Assembly (NCBI GenBank): GCA_041390025.1
Contig: JAWKQR010000011.1
Coordinates: 87,136 to 151,135 of the forward strand
Reading direction: 5' to 3'
Source: JBFFMO01 sp041390025
GTDB lineage: Bacteria > Myxococcota_A > Bradymonadia > Bradymonadales > Bradymonadaceae
DNA length: 64,000 nucleotides
Shown here: positions 44,552-53,739 of the stretch, piece by piece
Layout of the letters: the number at the start of each line of letters is the position of its first letter
Numbering within the stretch: position 1 is the first letter of the stretch
The notes under the pieces: generated by a model
What the model saw: the letters and a program-made list of their open reading frames with translations, nothing else
What the model was told of the DNA's origin: nothing
The model's database searches: none
Made by a program: the position numbers and the translations under genes

Positions 44552-45615
44552 AAACGGATGCGGGTGTCCTTGATGCGCGGATTTTCGCGCGTCGGGAACA
44601 CGCGGTTGGTCATCAACGCCGCCACCACACGTTTTGACACATCAATCCACAATGACGTCCCGGTGAAGCCAAGATGCCCATACGTGGCATCGCGGGCGAA
44701 ACCCCGCCCCACGCTCGTCGATGCTCCGCTGGGAGTGTCCCACCCCGCAACGTGGTGGCCATTCGGTGCACGCGATGCGCCAGACCACGCATTCCGCAGG
44801 GTCTTTGTGGAGACGATACCGACCTCGCCCTCGAAAATACGGAGCATCGCGCAGCCGAACGCCGCCACGTCGTGGGCCGTTGAAAACAGCCCCGCGTGCC
44901 CGGCTACACCGCCCTGGATGAAGCAGTTCTCATCATGCACCACGCCTTGCACCGGCATGGGGCGCCCTTGGGTTTCTTCGGTCATGACAGCGGCGAGCGG
45001 GTGATCTCCGCGCAACTGATTGACGTATCGGGTCTTGCGCAGTTCAAGAGGTTCGCAAATGTGAGCGTACATCAACACATCAAGGTCGTCGTCGAAGAGG
45101 CGCTCCACCAAGCGCCCAAGCAGAATGTAACCGAGGTCTGAGTAGACGTGGGCGACACCCGGTTCGCCACGCGGCACAGCGAGTATCTCGGCGAGGACCG
45201 ATTCACGGGTGCGTTTGGCCTGTTCGACGGTCGGCACCAACGGGTATCGGAGGTAGTACTTGTCCCATGCGGGCAAGCCAGAGCTGTGGTTGAGCAGTTG
45301 GAGCAGCGATGGGGCAGGGGCAGCGAGCTCAAAAAAACGTTGCAGTGGGGTCTCAAGATCGATCCGCTTTTGGTCGACCGCGATCAGCGCAAGAGTGGCG
45401 GTGAAAAGCTTGGTCACGCTGGCAATGTCGAAGACGCTCGTGGAGGTCACAGGGGTGTGGTCCAAGTCCGCGAACCCCAGGGCTACTTCGGTCCACACAT
45501 CGTCTTTGAGCACGCACGCCTGCAAGGCGGTGCATACGCGCTTAGAGGGCACGTCATCCCGCGACTGAGCGACGTCTTGCGACATCACCGCGTAGAGGTC
45601 TTCTTCAAGCGCCAT
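44518..45615 (-). CDS. Serine hydrolase of the beta-lactamase / class C PBP family
   Basis: 365 residues without a signal peptide. The catalytic SxxK is SVTK near residue 67. The second motif is YSDLGY (Tyr-Ser-Asp in place of Tyr-x-Asn) near 160, and the third is HLGFTGT near 317. The family covers esterases, D-aminopeptidases and DD-peptidases. Its start lies inside the LD-carboxypeptidase gene (11-base overlap), which points to peptide or cell-wall fragment processing in the cytoplasm. Confidence 0.82.
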   Translation of the reverse strand: MALEEDLYAVMSQDVAQSRDDVPSKRVCTALQACVLKDDVWTEVALGFADLDHTPVTSTSVFDIASVTKLFTATLALIAVDQKRIDLETPLQRFFELAAPAPSLLQLLNHSSGLPAWDKYYLRYPLVPTVEQAKRTRESVLAEILAVPRGEPGVAHVYSDLGYILLGRLVERLFDDDLDVLMYAHICEPLELRKTRYVNQLRGDHPLAAVMTEETQGRPMPVQGVVHDENCFIQGGVAGHAGLFSTAHDVAAFGCAMLRIFEGEVGIVSTKTLRNAWSGASRAPNGHHVAGWDTPSGASTSVGRGFARDATYGHLGFTGTSLWIDVSKRVVAALMTNRVFPTRENPRIKDTRIRFHEAVLSPLGN

Positions 45616-46471
45616 GGAGGGTCACCACACCTGTGCTGCCGTTGACGGATGCTTGAGCGCCCATCAACACGGGGAAATTGCGGTCCAAGTGGCCGCTCGG
45701 AAAGCCTGATACGACGGGGATCTCGAATTCGGTGGCCAGCCGCAAGACGTGCGCGGGGATCCGGTCCTCAGCCACATAGACCCCGCCGCACGCGTTGAAG
45801 TCGCCCAACACGAGCGCGCGCAGGCCCCGGGCGCGCCGTGACCGTCTCAGCGCGGTCATCAATCGGTCGAGTCGGTAATCGGCCTCACCGACGTCTTCGA
45901 GGACGAGCACATGATCACGAAGGTTCGGAAACCAATCTGCGTCCAAGCAGTCGACGATGACGGACAAATTGCCGGCGAGCACCGGTCCAGCGGCAGTTCC
46001 CCCGGCACCTGGAACGCACAGGATTTCTTGGGATATCGGCCCATCGAAGAGCAGGCCGCGAAGTGCGGCGGTTGCTTCTGGCTGAGTCGGCATGCTCTTG
46101 ACGACGGGACCGTGAACACACGGAAGGTCTTTGAAGAAACGCAGGAGGAGGGTGGTGATGTCGCTGAACCCGATCAACCAAGGTCGCCCGCGCGGGACGA
46201 TGGCGTCCACGATGCGCATCGCGCCGTAACCACCGCGGGCGCAAAACACCGCCTCAAACTCACCGCTAAGCGCACGATTGAGCGCGGCCGCGCGATGCGC
46301 ATCGGGTCCGGCCAGATAGCCGTCATGACGCTCGTAAACACCGAGCAGCGTCACGTCCAGCCCCCACCCGCGAAGTGTCGTCAGGCCTGCCTCAAGGTTC
46401 TCAGGCGTGACGGGTCCCGACGGGCTGACGACCGCCACCCGACTTCCAGCGTGTAACGTCGGTGGTGTCAC
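45605..46471 (-). CDS. LD-carboxypeptidase (S66 family)
   Basis: 288 residues. Family S66 marks: VVSPSGPV near the start, ARGGYGAMRI with the oxyanion region near residue 80, GFSDITTLLL carrying the nucleophile Ser near 103 and a C-terminal GHLDRNFPVL with the His. It trims D-Ala from tetrapeptide stems in murein recycling or inactivates microcin-like peptides. GTG start overlaps the upstream DUF3108 stop as GTGA. Confidence 0.88.
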   Translation of the reverse strand: MTPPTLHAGSRVAVVSPSGPVTPENLEAGLTTLRGWGLDVTLLGVYERHDGYLAGPDAHRAAALNRALSGEFEAVFCARGGYGAMRIVDAIVPRGRPWLIGFSDITTLLLRFFKDLPCVHGPVVKSMPTQPEATAALRGLLFDGPISQEILCVPGAGGTAAGPVLAGNLSVIVDCLDADWFPNLRDHVLVLEDVGEADYRLDRLMTALRRSRRARGLRALVLGDFNACGGVYVAEDRIPAHVLRLATEFEIPVVSGFPSGHLDRNFPVLMGAQASVNGSTGVVTLHGA

Positions 46472-47299
46472 GGTTTCGAGAGCTTCAGTTTGATGAGGAT
46501 CGCCTCGCCTTGGCCAAGCGGGGTGTCCACCGCGAGCTTGATGGGGAGTCGGTTTTGGTCACGGCTCACCCAAAGGGTGGCCTTGGATTGGGCCTTATCT
46601 CGAACTTTCAAGATGGGCTCTTTGTTGCGCTGAGACCTCGAATTCATGACGTCTCGCTGCATCTCGATGCGCCAAGCTTTGAACCACCCCACAGGGGTCA
46701 ACACGTCTTCCTTTCCGACGACCTTCCCGTGGATATGGCTGAGCTTCCAACCGTCGTAGACGTAAAACGACACGTCGGTTCCGGTCTCAAACACAGGCAT
46801 CGTTCTGAGTTCGTAAAACCATGAAATCATGTCATGGGTCTGCCCAGGAATGGCGGCGCTGAAGGTTCGGGTACGGGTGTCTTTGTTTTTTTCGACCCTG
46901 GCACGGTAGGCATCCGGCGAGAAATCGACCTTGTACGAGCGTACGTCTCCGTTTTCGTCGAAGTATTTTTCGGATCGAAGTGGGCGGTAGGTGTCGGGAT
47001 GGACGAACGTGTGTGCCTTGTCGTTGACCGTGTAAATGGTGTCAAAAAAGCCCGTGGACTGGGCGGTTCCGGCAATTGCAACGTAGGGCTGACCCTTTTT
47101 GTACTTCACATCTCCCGCGCGAACACCCACGCATGGCCTCAACCCCGTTGAGGCGAAGCGAATAATAAAACTCCTCGCCAGCGAACTTAAACTGAGCGGG
47201 CTCCGACTCGGCCATCGCTGTGGTGTTCGCGAAAGCGAAGGTCACGAGGGCGAGTGCGCCAATCACGCGTTTCATCCTGTTGAGCACGTTCTTGTTCAT
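46468..47299 (-). CDS. DUF3108-type periplasmic protein, frameshifted
   Basis: About 277 residues with a signal peptide (cleavage near AMA-ESE) and the domain start AGEEFYYSLRLNG, followed by a beta-rich fold ending ILIKLKLSKP. This pattern is that of DUF3108, which lacks a known function but is frequently envelope-associated. Frames change near the gg at 47135-47136; dropping one base yields NGVEACVGVRAGDVKY. GAGGAAG precedes ATG 47299. Confidence 0.72.
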
Positions 47300-47463
47300 T
47301 GCTTCCTCTGCTGAAACCTCGTCCGGTTCGCACGGTGCCGAACAGTAAGACGTGGTTCCCCGCTCATTTGTTCATACTGCCACTGATGCCGTGTTTGTGG
47401 CAAAGGTTGCGGTAGGTTTTGCGCACTCCCCGGTGTTTGTGTTAGCTAACCGAGCTTCGGCAA

Positions 47464-49413
47464 TTGGAGCGGTCTTTGTCCTACTCTGGCGAACATTTTG
47501 AGCGATGGGTGGCTTACCTCGAATCGTTGTCGAACGACGATCGGTTGCGGTTGGCCACGCTGTATGACGCCGCAGGCTCAGAACCAAGGACGCTTGCGGC
47601 TCACATGTGCGATGCGCACGAGTTCGTTTGCAGCGTGGTCGCACGTGAGGTGGGGCAGTCTGAGGCGCACACGCTACTGCTCGAGATCGCGATGGATCAC
47701 GATCTGGAAGTGCCTGTACTGCCGTCACCGATTGCCGCTCGGCGCGTGCTCGTCAAGTTGGGGCTGCTGCGGGACACCAAATCGTCCCATATCACTGTGC
47801 CTGGTGTTTGGGCGGCCATCCTGGCACCGATGCTGGTTGGAACCCGGACGTCTCTGCTGACGTTGCTTGGAACGCGCAGCGACGAGCAGCTCGCTCACAT
47901 GGCCCGTGCTTGGGGTGTTTCGGGGCCTCGACGGATGCAGATGATTCTGGGCATCGCCGAGTGTTTAGGCGGCGAAAACGCGATGAGTGAGATCGTGGAA
48001 CGTTTGCCGGACCTCGATTACATGGGCGCGGCCATGGTCGCGATCGAGCTCGGCGGAATCTGTTATTGGCAGGAGGTCTTTGGGTATGACCTTGAGCCCG
48101 CGCTAAGCGACGCAAAAGTGCTTCCGTTCATGCGCCGTGATGACCGTGCGATGGAGCGTGACATCGCCCAGACGCTGGAGACGCTCGGCGTGGTTTTTCG
48201 CATCGACGAGGGTGAATTGTCGATGTTGGTGGTGCCCGAAGAGCTTTGGCAAGGTTTGTGGGAGCTCGGCCGGTCGTGGTTGCTCGATTGGTTGGCTGAC
48301 AGCTACGAGGGCGTCAGCCTTACCGCGCACCGTAAGGACGAGACTGAGCGTCACGACTTGCAGTCCACCCTAAAGTGGCTTGCGCTCGAGGCCGATGCAG
48401 GCGCGCTCGGTTGGCATGTTGACGGGATGGACGCAGCCACGTTTGAGCGGCTCGCTCGTGTCGGTGGTCACGACGCTGCCTACTGGGAATCAAAAGTGAA
48501 TTTGGGCATTCAGCTGGGTGCGTTGATCGTCGATGGTCCGCGTCTGGTGAGTAACCCCGCCTTCGAGACGACCCTCGATTTGGCGCGGCCGGCGTTTGTC
48601 CGACATGTTCTGTTGGAGTGGTGTACTGGCTTTGTGGGGGCCGGTGTGGACGCGTCGCTCCCCAAGGCTGTTGGGCTCGAAGATCACTGGCGCAAACAAT
48701 TGCTCATGGTGCTCGCCCGCGCAAAAGATTTCATTCCCGTTTGGATGACCCATGAGGGCGTCGAGCCGATGTTGACCGGGTCAGGGTGCCTGCGGGATGT
48801 CGATGATAGCCCTGAAGAGTTGCTGATCGCAGAGTTGGGCATCGCCAACGCGGCCATTTGGACGACAAAACTTGTCTGGCTGGACATGATCAGCATGCTC
48901 GGCAACGACTACTGGTATTCTCCGGGCGCGTTGTCAGAGTTGCTCCAGATCGTTGGGGCGTTTTCGACGTTCAGTCACGTGCTCCAGGTGTTGGAGCAGC
49001 CTGAACTCGGCTACTACATTCCGCTGCAGCGCGCGTCTTTCATGACCGACCCTTACCACGCGGCCGAGTTCGAGAGCTGGTTGTCCGACATCGTTGAACA
49101 CCTGCTGGAGCCGCTTGGTGTGGCGCATCGCCACTCTGAAACGGGCTCGATCTGGCTCGACACAGGGTTGCTGCGCATTCAGACCCCCCCTGGGTTAATG
49201 GACATGCATCGACAGTCGTTGATGCAAGACATCTTCAACGACGAACGGCTGACGTTCGAGATTCCCGGGCCGAGTATCCTCCACCTGCATCGTGTTCCCG
49301 CGCTTCGGGATCCCGCGCGCGCCGATCTGGACGTTCCGCTGGCGGTGTTGCGTGATTGGCTGTCTGGCCGCCAGGTCACTAGCTTCGATGGGCAACGCCT
49401 GCACGTTGACTAG
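47464..49413 (+). CDS. Large helical protein of unknown function
   Basis: 649 residues, soluble, mostly alpha-helical with many Leu/Ala/Trp and no recognised catalytic motif. Its N-terminal ~150 residues loosely resemble the winged-helix arrays of XPB/Ssl2-like accessory proteins (LVKLGLLRDTKSSHITVPG). A TTG at 47464 gives the full frame; there is no clear ribosome site and the true start could be later, e.g. the next TTG at 47476. It stands alone on this strand; its stop interlocks with that of the guanylyltransferase (ctag). Confidence 0.6.
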   Translation: MERSLSYSGEHFERWVAYLESLSNDDRLRLATLYDAAGSEPRTLAAHMCDAHEFVCSVVAREVGQSEAHTLLLEIAMDHDLEVPVLPSPIAARRVLVKLGLLRDTKSSHITVPGVWAAILAPMLVGTRTSLLTLLGTRSDEQLAHMARAWGVSGPRRMQMILGIAECLGGENAMSEIVERLPDLDYMGAAMVAIELGGICYWQEVFGYDLEPALSDAKVLPFMRRDDRAMERDIAQTLETLGVVFRIDEGELSMLVVPEELWQGLWELGRSWLLDWLADSYEGVSLTAHRKDETERHDLQSTLKWLALEADAGALGWHVDGMDAATFERLARVGGHDAAYWESKVNLGIQLGALIVDGPRLVSNPAFETTLDLARPAFVRHVLLEWCTGFVGAGVDASLPKAVGLEDHWRKQLLMVLARAKDFIPVWMTHEGVEPMLTGSGCLRDVDDSPEELLIAELGIANAAIWTTKLVWLDMISMLGNDYWYSPGALSELLQIVGAFSTFSHVLQVLEQPELGYYIPLQRASFMTDPYHAAEFESWLSDIVEHLLEPLGVAHRHSETGSIWLDTGLLRIQTPPGLMDMHRQSLMQDIFNDERLTFEIPGPSILHLHRVPALRDPARADLDVPLAVLRDWLSGRQVTSFDGQRLHVD

Positions 49414-50435
49414 GTTCGCTCGGCGCGGCCTGAGGCCTTCAACGCGTCCACAACTTTGCGAACGTCCTGTGCTTTTGAACGTGGGATGACGAGCGTGGCG
49501 TCTTCGGTGTCGGCGACGACCACACCCGTCATGCCGACGACTGCGACGATGCGGTGAGGTTGGTTTGAGAACACGATCGAGTCGCTGGTGTCGATCACGA
49601 TGGTGTTTTGCGAGGCGACGTTGCCTTGTGTATCGGCGGTTTGGACTTCGTCCAACGCCGCCCAATGACCCACGTCGGACCAACCAAATCGCCCGGGGAT
49701 GACCGCCATGTTGCGCGCGTTCTCCATCACGGCGTAGTCCACCGAGATGCTCTCCATCTTGGGAAACTCGTCTGGGATGGTCTGAGGCGAAACTCGCATC
49801 CGTGCGGCTGATGCGGCCATTTCGGGTTTTTGCCTTTCCAGCTCTTCAAGGAACGTTCCGACCCGGAAGACAAAGATGCCAGCGTTCCACAAGTAGTCCC
49901 CTTGAGCGAGGTACTCGATGGCGCGGTCAAGCGTAGGTTTTTCAACGAACTGACGTACGCGGCTTCCGCCGTCGACGGCCTCGCCGACTCGGATGTAACC
50001 AAAACCGGTCTCGGGGCGTGTAGGTTCGATGCCGATCGTGACGATAAACCCTGCGCGAGCGAGCGGCTCGGCGGACGCGAGCGCGGCACGAAAGCCGGCG
50101 TCGTCCCGGACAAAGTGATCCGACGGCATGACCGCGACGATGTCGTCGTCGTCCAGATGAACGCAACCAAGGACGATCGCAGCACAAGTATTGCGAGCGG
50201 TGGGCTCGAAGAAGTGTTGTGCGTCTGGCAAACCAGACGCAGCGATCGTCGCATCCCGCAGGGATTCGCCGGCTATCACAAACACATTCTCGCGGCCCCA
50301 CGAGGCGACCCGTTCGATGGTGTGTGCCAGCATCGACTTGTCGCCCCAAAGGCTGACCAGTTGTTTGGGGTGTGAGCTCCGGGATACCGGCCAGAAGCGA
50401 GTGCCGGATCCACCCGCCAAGATAAGTGCACGCAT
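49410..50435 (-). CDS. Mannose-1-phosphate guanylyltransferase
   Basis: 341 residues making GDP-mannose from GTP and mannose-1-phosphate. Signatures are LAGGSGTRFWPVSR and the HPKQL motif at the N-terminus, EPTARNTCAA near residue 79, MPSDHFV near 103, FVEKP near 164, and WNAGIFVF near 187. The C-terminal isomerase half of the bifunctional form is absent. ATG 50435 after GGAG. Feeds mannose-containing glycan, lipopolysaccharide or exopolysaccharide synthesis; no glycan cluster adjoins. Confidence 0.92.
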   Translation of the reverse strand: MRALILAGGSGTRFWPVSRSSHPKQLVSLWGDKSMLAHTIERVASWGRENVFVIAGESLRDATIAASGLPDAQHFFEPTARNTCAAIVLGCVHLDDDDIVAVMPSDHFVRDDAGFRAALASAEPLARAGFIVTIGIEPTRPETGFGYIRVGEAVDGGSRVRQFVEKPTLDRAIEYLAQGDYLWNAGIFVFRVGTFLEELERQKPEMAASAARMRVSPQTIPDEFPKMESISVDYAVMENARNMAVIPGRFGWSDVGHWAALDEVQTADTQGNVASQNTIVIDTSDSIVFSNQPHRIVAVVGMTGVVVADTEDATLVIPRSKAQDVRKVVDALKASGRAERT

Positions 50436-50566
50436 CAGATTCTCCGCAAGACTTCGGGGGGGCGAACTTAGTCGCAACGTGCAGACGTCGCAATGGCCCA
50501 AATCCGTTGCGGTGGAGCGGGACTCTGCGATACTGTGGGCAGCCTTGATAACTCTAGGAGCGACCA

Positions 50567-53500
50567 TTGAAGGGTGAACGGCGCAAAATATTTGCTGGGC
50601 GATACGCTTACGTCAAACCCTTGGGACGCGGAGCCGGGGGAGCGGTCTACCTGTGCGAGGATATCGAGGTCGCCGGACGCGAGGTTGCCGTCAAAGTGCT
50701 CTCCGCCGAAGCCTTCGCAACCGTGCAGGGCAAGATGCTTAAACGGGAGTTTGAGATCCTATCGAAGCTCAATCACCCAAACTTGGTGAGGGTTTACGAC
50801 TATGGCTCGCTTCCAGATGGGGGCGTTTTCCTCGCCGAGGAGTACATCGACGGGTTCAGCCTTCAGGACGCGCGGGCGCTCATACAACCCGAGGGACTCG
50901 TCGACATCACCCTTCAGTTGTTGCATGCCCTGAGCTACCTGCACGGGATGGGCATGATCCATCGCGACATCAAGCCCGCGAATGTGATGTTGCTGTGGCT
51001 CGATGACGCGAGCGCGCGACCCATGGCAAAACTCGTTGACTTTGGGCTCTCGAGCGCCGATCCCACGCGCGACACGCTCCGCGGCGGCACGCGCTCGTAC
51101 ATGGCCCCCGAGATCATTCGGGGCGAAAAGGGCGAGTTCCAATCGGACCTCTACAGCTTGGGGGTTACGCTTTATTACGCCATGTGTGGCGTGCTGCCGT
51201 TTGGTCCGCGGACCAAAGAAGATCCGCCCACGAGCGAGGAGGATTTTCGGCCCCCCGATCCGCACCGCCTCAACCCCGAAGTGCCGCTTAACTTGAGCCG
51301 GTTCACGATGGTGTTGCTGCGTCAGGTCGCCAATCTGACCTACCTCGATGCGGGGGAGGCGCTTCAGGCACTGGCGGGTGACTCCGGGTCGTTCGAGTGG
51401 GTGACGACGGGGCAGCTTGCCAACAGTTTAGACATCGCCGCACCCCCGGTGCTGCGTGGATACTTCGAGCGCGGGATCATCGAAGACGAAACGCGTAAGT
51501 GCGAACAGATCGTCGACGCGATGCGCGACGAGGCACGGGGCCGGATTCGGCTGGTGATGGGAAACGCTGGCATCGGAAAAACGCGGCTTCTACGTGAGGT
51601 GGCCGCCGCCGTGAAACTCGCCGGGCTGGTTGTCATTGAGCTGCAGTGCCGGCCCAACATGGTTCGCTTTGAGCTCGCGTTGAACATGCTGCGGGCGATG
51701 AGCGATCTGGCAGAGGCCCGCGGGTTGGCGATTGGAGACCGGCTCAAACCCAACATGGTTTTGTTGCAGCGGTTGGCTGAATGGTTGGGCAGCTCGGTCG
51801 AGACCGACGACACATCCGATCTGGAGTGGCTGCGCGAGTCACTCGACGATCTGACGGTCGTCATGCAACCGGATCGTGTCGCGTTTTTCATTGAGGACGC
51901 GCATCACTGTGACACCGCCACCCTGCGATTGCTCGGGGACTGGTACTCCAGCTCGACCGGCTGTCAACGTCCCACCATGTTGGTCAGCGCCGAGCCAGAG
52001 GAGCGTGTCCAGAACCTGCTCGCGGTGCCGGAGGTCCTTGAGGTCACGCTCGCGGGCCTCCAGAAACACGATGTCAATTACTTCTTTAGCACCCGTCTGG
52101 GAGTTCAGGGGCTGTCGGACGCGTGGATGGACTCGGTCTGTGAGAACGCGAAGGGCAACCCGTCGTATGTTGAAGAGCTGTCGCGGCACCTCATCGATGA
52201 TGGGATCTTGTCGCGACGATCTTCGATCCAATGGCAGATTTCGCGCGACGAGCTCGTGGCGTTTGGCCTGCCAAAATCAAAACGTGAGTCGTTGCGTCGT
52301 AGACTGTCGGGTTTTGGTCACGCAGGACGCGAGCTGCTGGAGATTCTCGCCATCGTCAACCGCCCCCTGGAGTGGGCAACTCTGCGCAAGATTGCGCTGA
52401 CACAAGGCGGCGAGGCGGCCGAAATCGACCGCAACATCGAGATGCTCCGGTGGCGCCAGTTTGTGCACCTCGATTTGGACGAGCGCGGCCGGCACCTTCG
52501 TCTCATCGATGACGACCTGTGTGACGTGATCTTGGCGCCGATGAATCCCGAATGGCTTCGCTCCCTGGAGCGGCGTATCGGCGAGCGGTTCTCACGCGAC
52601 TGGAAACGCAACGGCGGCGAAGCCGCAGAGATTGCAAGACACCTCGAGGCGGCCGGGCACGAATCGGCTGCAACGTGGCTTCAGATGGCAGGCGACATCG
52701 TGGCTTCCGACGTGCCAACCGCTTCAGATTTTTGGCAGCGTGCGGCGTTGCATCAGGTCGGTCCGGAGAAGGCGCAGACGCAGCTGAAGCTCGTCGAGGC
52801 TTATCTGCGTTTGAACAAGGTGGACGAGGCTCAGTCGGCGCTCGACGATGCTTGGCAGATCGCCGAACGCACCACGCTTGATTGGCTTGTCTTCCGTGTC
52901 TGCATGGTCGGCGCGGACGTCGGTTTTGCGCAAGGGTCTGCGGAGTTGGTCGATGTGTGGCTTGGACGCCTGCGCGACGTGCTGCCTGTGTTCGCGCAGC
53001 AGCCTCACGTGCGCCTTGTGGAAGCACGACAACTGATCATGAGGGGGCGACTCGCTGACGCCGAGCGGCGATTGACCGCATGTCTGGCTCAGTTCGAACA
53101 CTTCGGCAGTTCGTCTGGAGAAGTGACGGTGCGCGCATACCTCGCCAAGATTCGCTACTGGCGCGATGAATTGGATGCATGCGGACGACTCTATGAAGAA
53201 GCAGTATCTGCAGCGCGCGAGCAGGGTGCGGTGGACGCGCTCGCGCGAGCTCTTACGGGCCACGGCGCATTCCTGAGGGTCACCGGCGAGTTCGAGGCAT
53301 CACGCCGGGCTCTGGCAGAGGCATTCGACGTGGCGACGCGGTTTGGAACACCCGAGCAGTGCGTCGAGGTCTTACTCGAACTTGGGGAAACACACATGAT
53401 GTGTGGCGAACTCGACAGCGCCTCAGCCCGCGCGCACGAGGCCGTGCGTTTGGCGATTGGATTGTCCAACGACGTCTACGCTGCCTGGGGCAACTTGCTC

Positions 53501-53737
53501 GTGTCGGAACTCGCGGTGCGCGAAGTCGAAGGTGTTGCTGCTGCGATCGCCTCGATGGAACGCAACGTCGAACGGCTCGCACAGATCGACGGTGCACAGA
53601 CCATTCATGTTGAGGGGCTTGCACGTCTTGGGCGCGCGCTATACAAGGCCGGCGACAAGGAAAGGAGTCGTGAAGTCACGACCGATGCACTTCGTCGAGC
53701 CAAAGACATGGGAATGGCCCTGTCGCACATGGGCTAG
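50567..53737 (+). CDS. Ser/Thr kinase fused to AAA/NTPase and TPR modules (second copy)
   Basis: 1056 residues from TTG 50567, preceded by AGGAG. Kinase (~10-290): LGRGAGGAVYL, AVKVL, HRDIKPAN, VDFGLSSA, APE, all intact. The NTPase has Walker A GNAGIGKT near residue 332 and Walker B-like FFIEDAH near 440, followed by a winged-helix-like part and TPR-type repeats from ~720. Same architecture as the protein at 8854 but only weakly similar outside the motifs, so an old paralogue. It ends two bases before the FAD-protein gene. Confidence 0.88.
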   Translation: MKGERRKIFAGRYAYVKPLGRGAGGAVYLCEDIEVAGREVAVKVLSAEAFATVQGKMLKREFEILSKLNHPNLVRVYDYGSLPDGGVFLAEEYIDGFSLQDARALIQPEGLVDITLQLLHALSYLHGMGMIHRDIKPANVMLLWLDDASARPMAKLVDFGLSSADPTRDTLRGGTRSYMAPEIIRGEKGEFQSDLYSLGVTLYYAMCGVLPFGPRTKEDPPTSEEDFRPPDPHRLNPEVPLNLSRFTMVLLRQVANLTYLDAGEALQALAGDSGSFEWVTTGQLANSLDIAAPPVLRGYFERGIIEDETRKCEQIVDAMRDEARGRIRLVMGNAGIGKTRLLREVAAAVKLAGLVVIELQCRPNMVRFELALNMLRAMSDLAEARGLAIGDRLKPNMVLLQRLAEWLGSSVETDDTSDLEWLRESLDDLTVVMQPDRVAFFIEDAHHCDTATLRLLGDWYSSSTGCQRPTMLVSAEPEERVQNLLAVPEVLEVTLAGLQKHDVNYFFSTRLGVQGLSDAWMDSVCENAKGNPSYVEELSRHLIDDGILSRRSSIQWQISRDELVAFGLPKSKRESLRRRLSGFGHAGRELLEILAIVNRPLEWATLRKIALTQGGEAAEIDRNIEMLRWRQFVHLDLDERGRHLRLIDDDLCDVILAPMNPEWLRSLERRIGERFSRDWKRNGGEAAEIARHLEAAGHESAATWLQMAGDIVASDVPTASDFWQRAALHQVGPEKAQTQLKLVEAYLRLNKVDEAQSALDDAWQIAERTTLDWLVFRVCMVGADVGFAQGSAELVDVWLGRLRDVLPVFAQQPHVRLVEARQLIMRGRLADAERRLTACLAQFEHFGSSSGEVTVRAYLAKIRYWRDELDACGRLYEEAVSAAREQGAVDALARALTGHGAFLRVTGEFEASRRALAEAFDVATRFGTPEQCVEVLLELGETHMMCGELDSASARAHEAVRLAIGLSNDVYAAWGNLLVSELAVREVEGVAAAIASMERNVERLAQIDGAQTIHVEGLARLGRALYKAGDKERSREVTTDALRRAKDMGMALSHMG

Positions 53738-53739
53738 CG

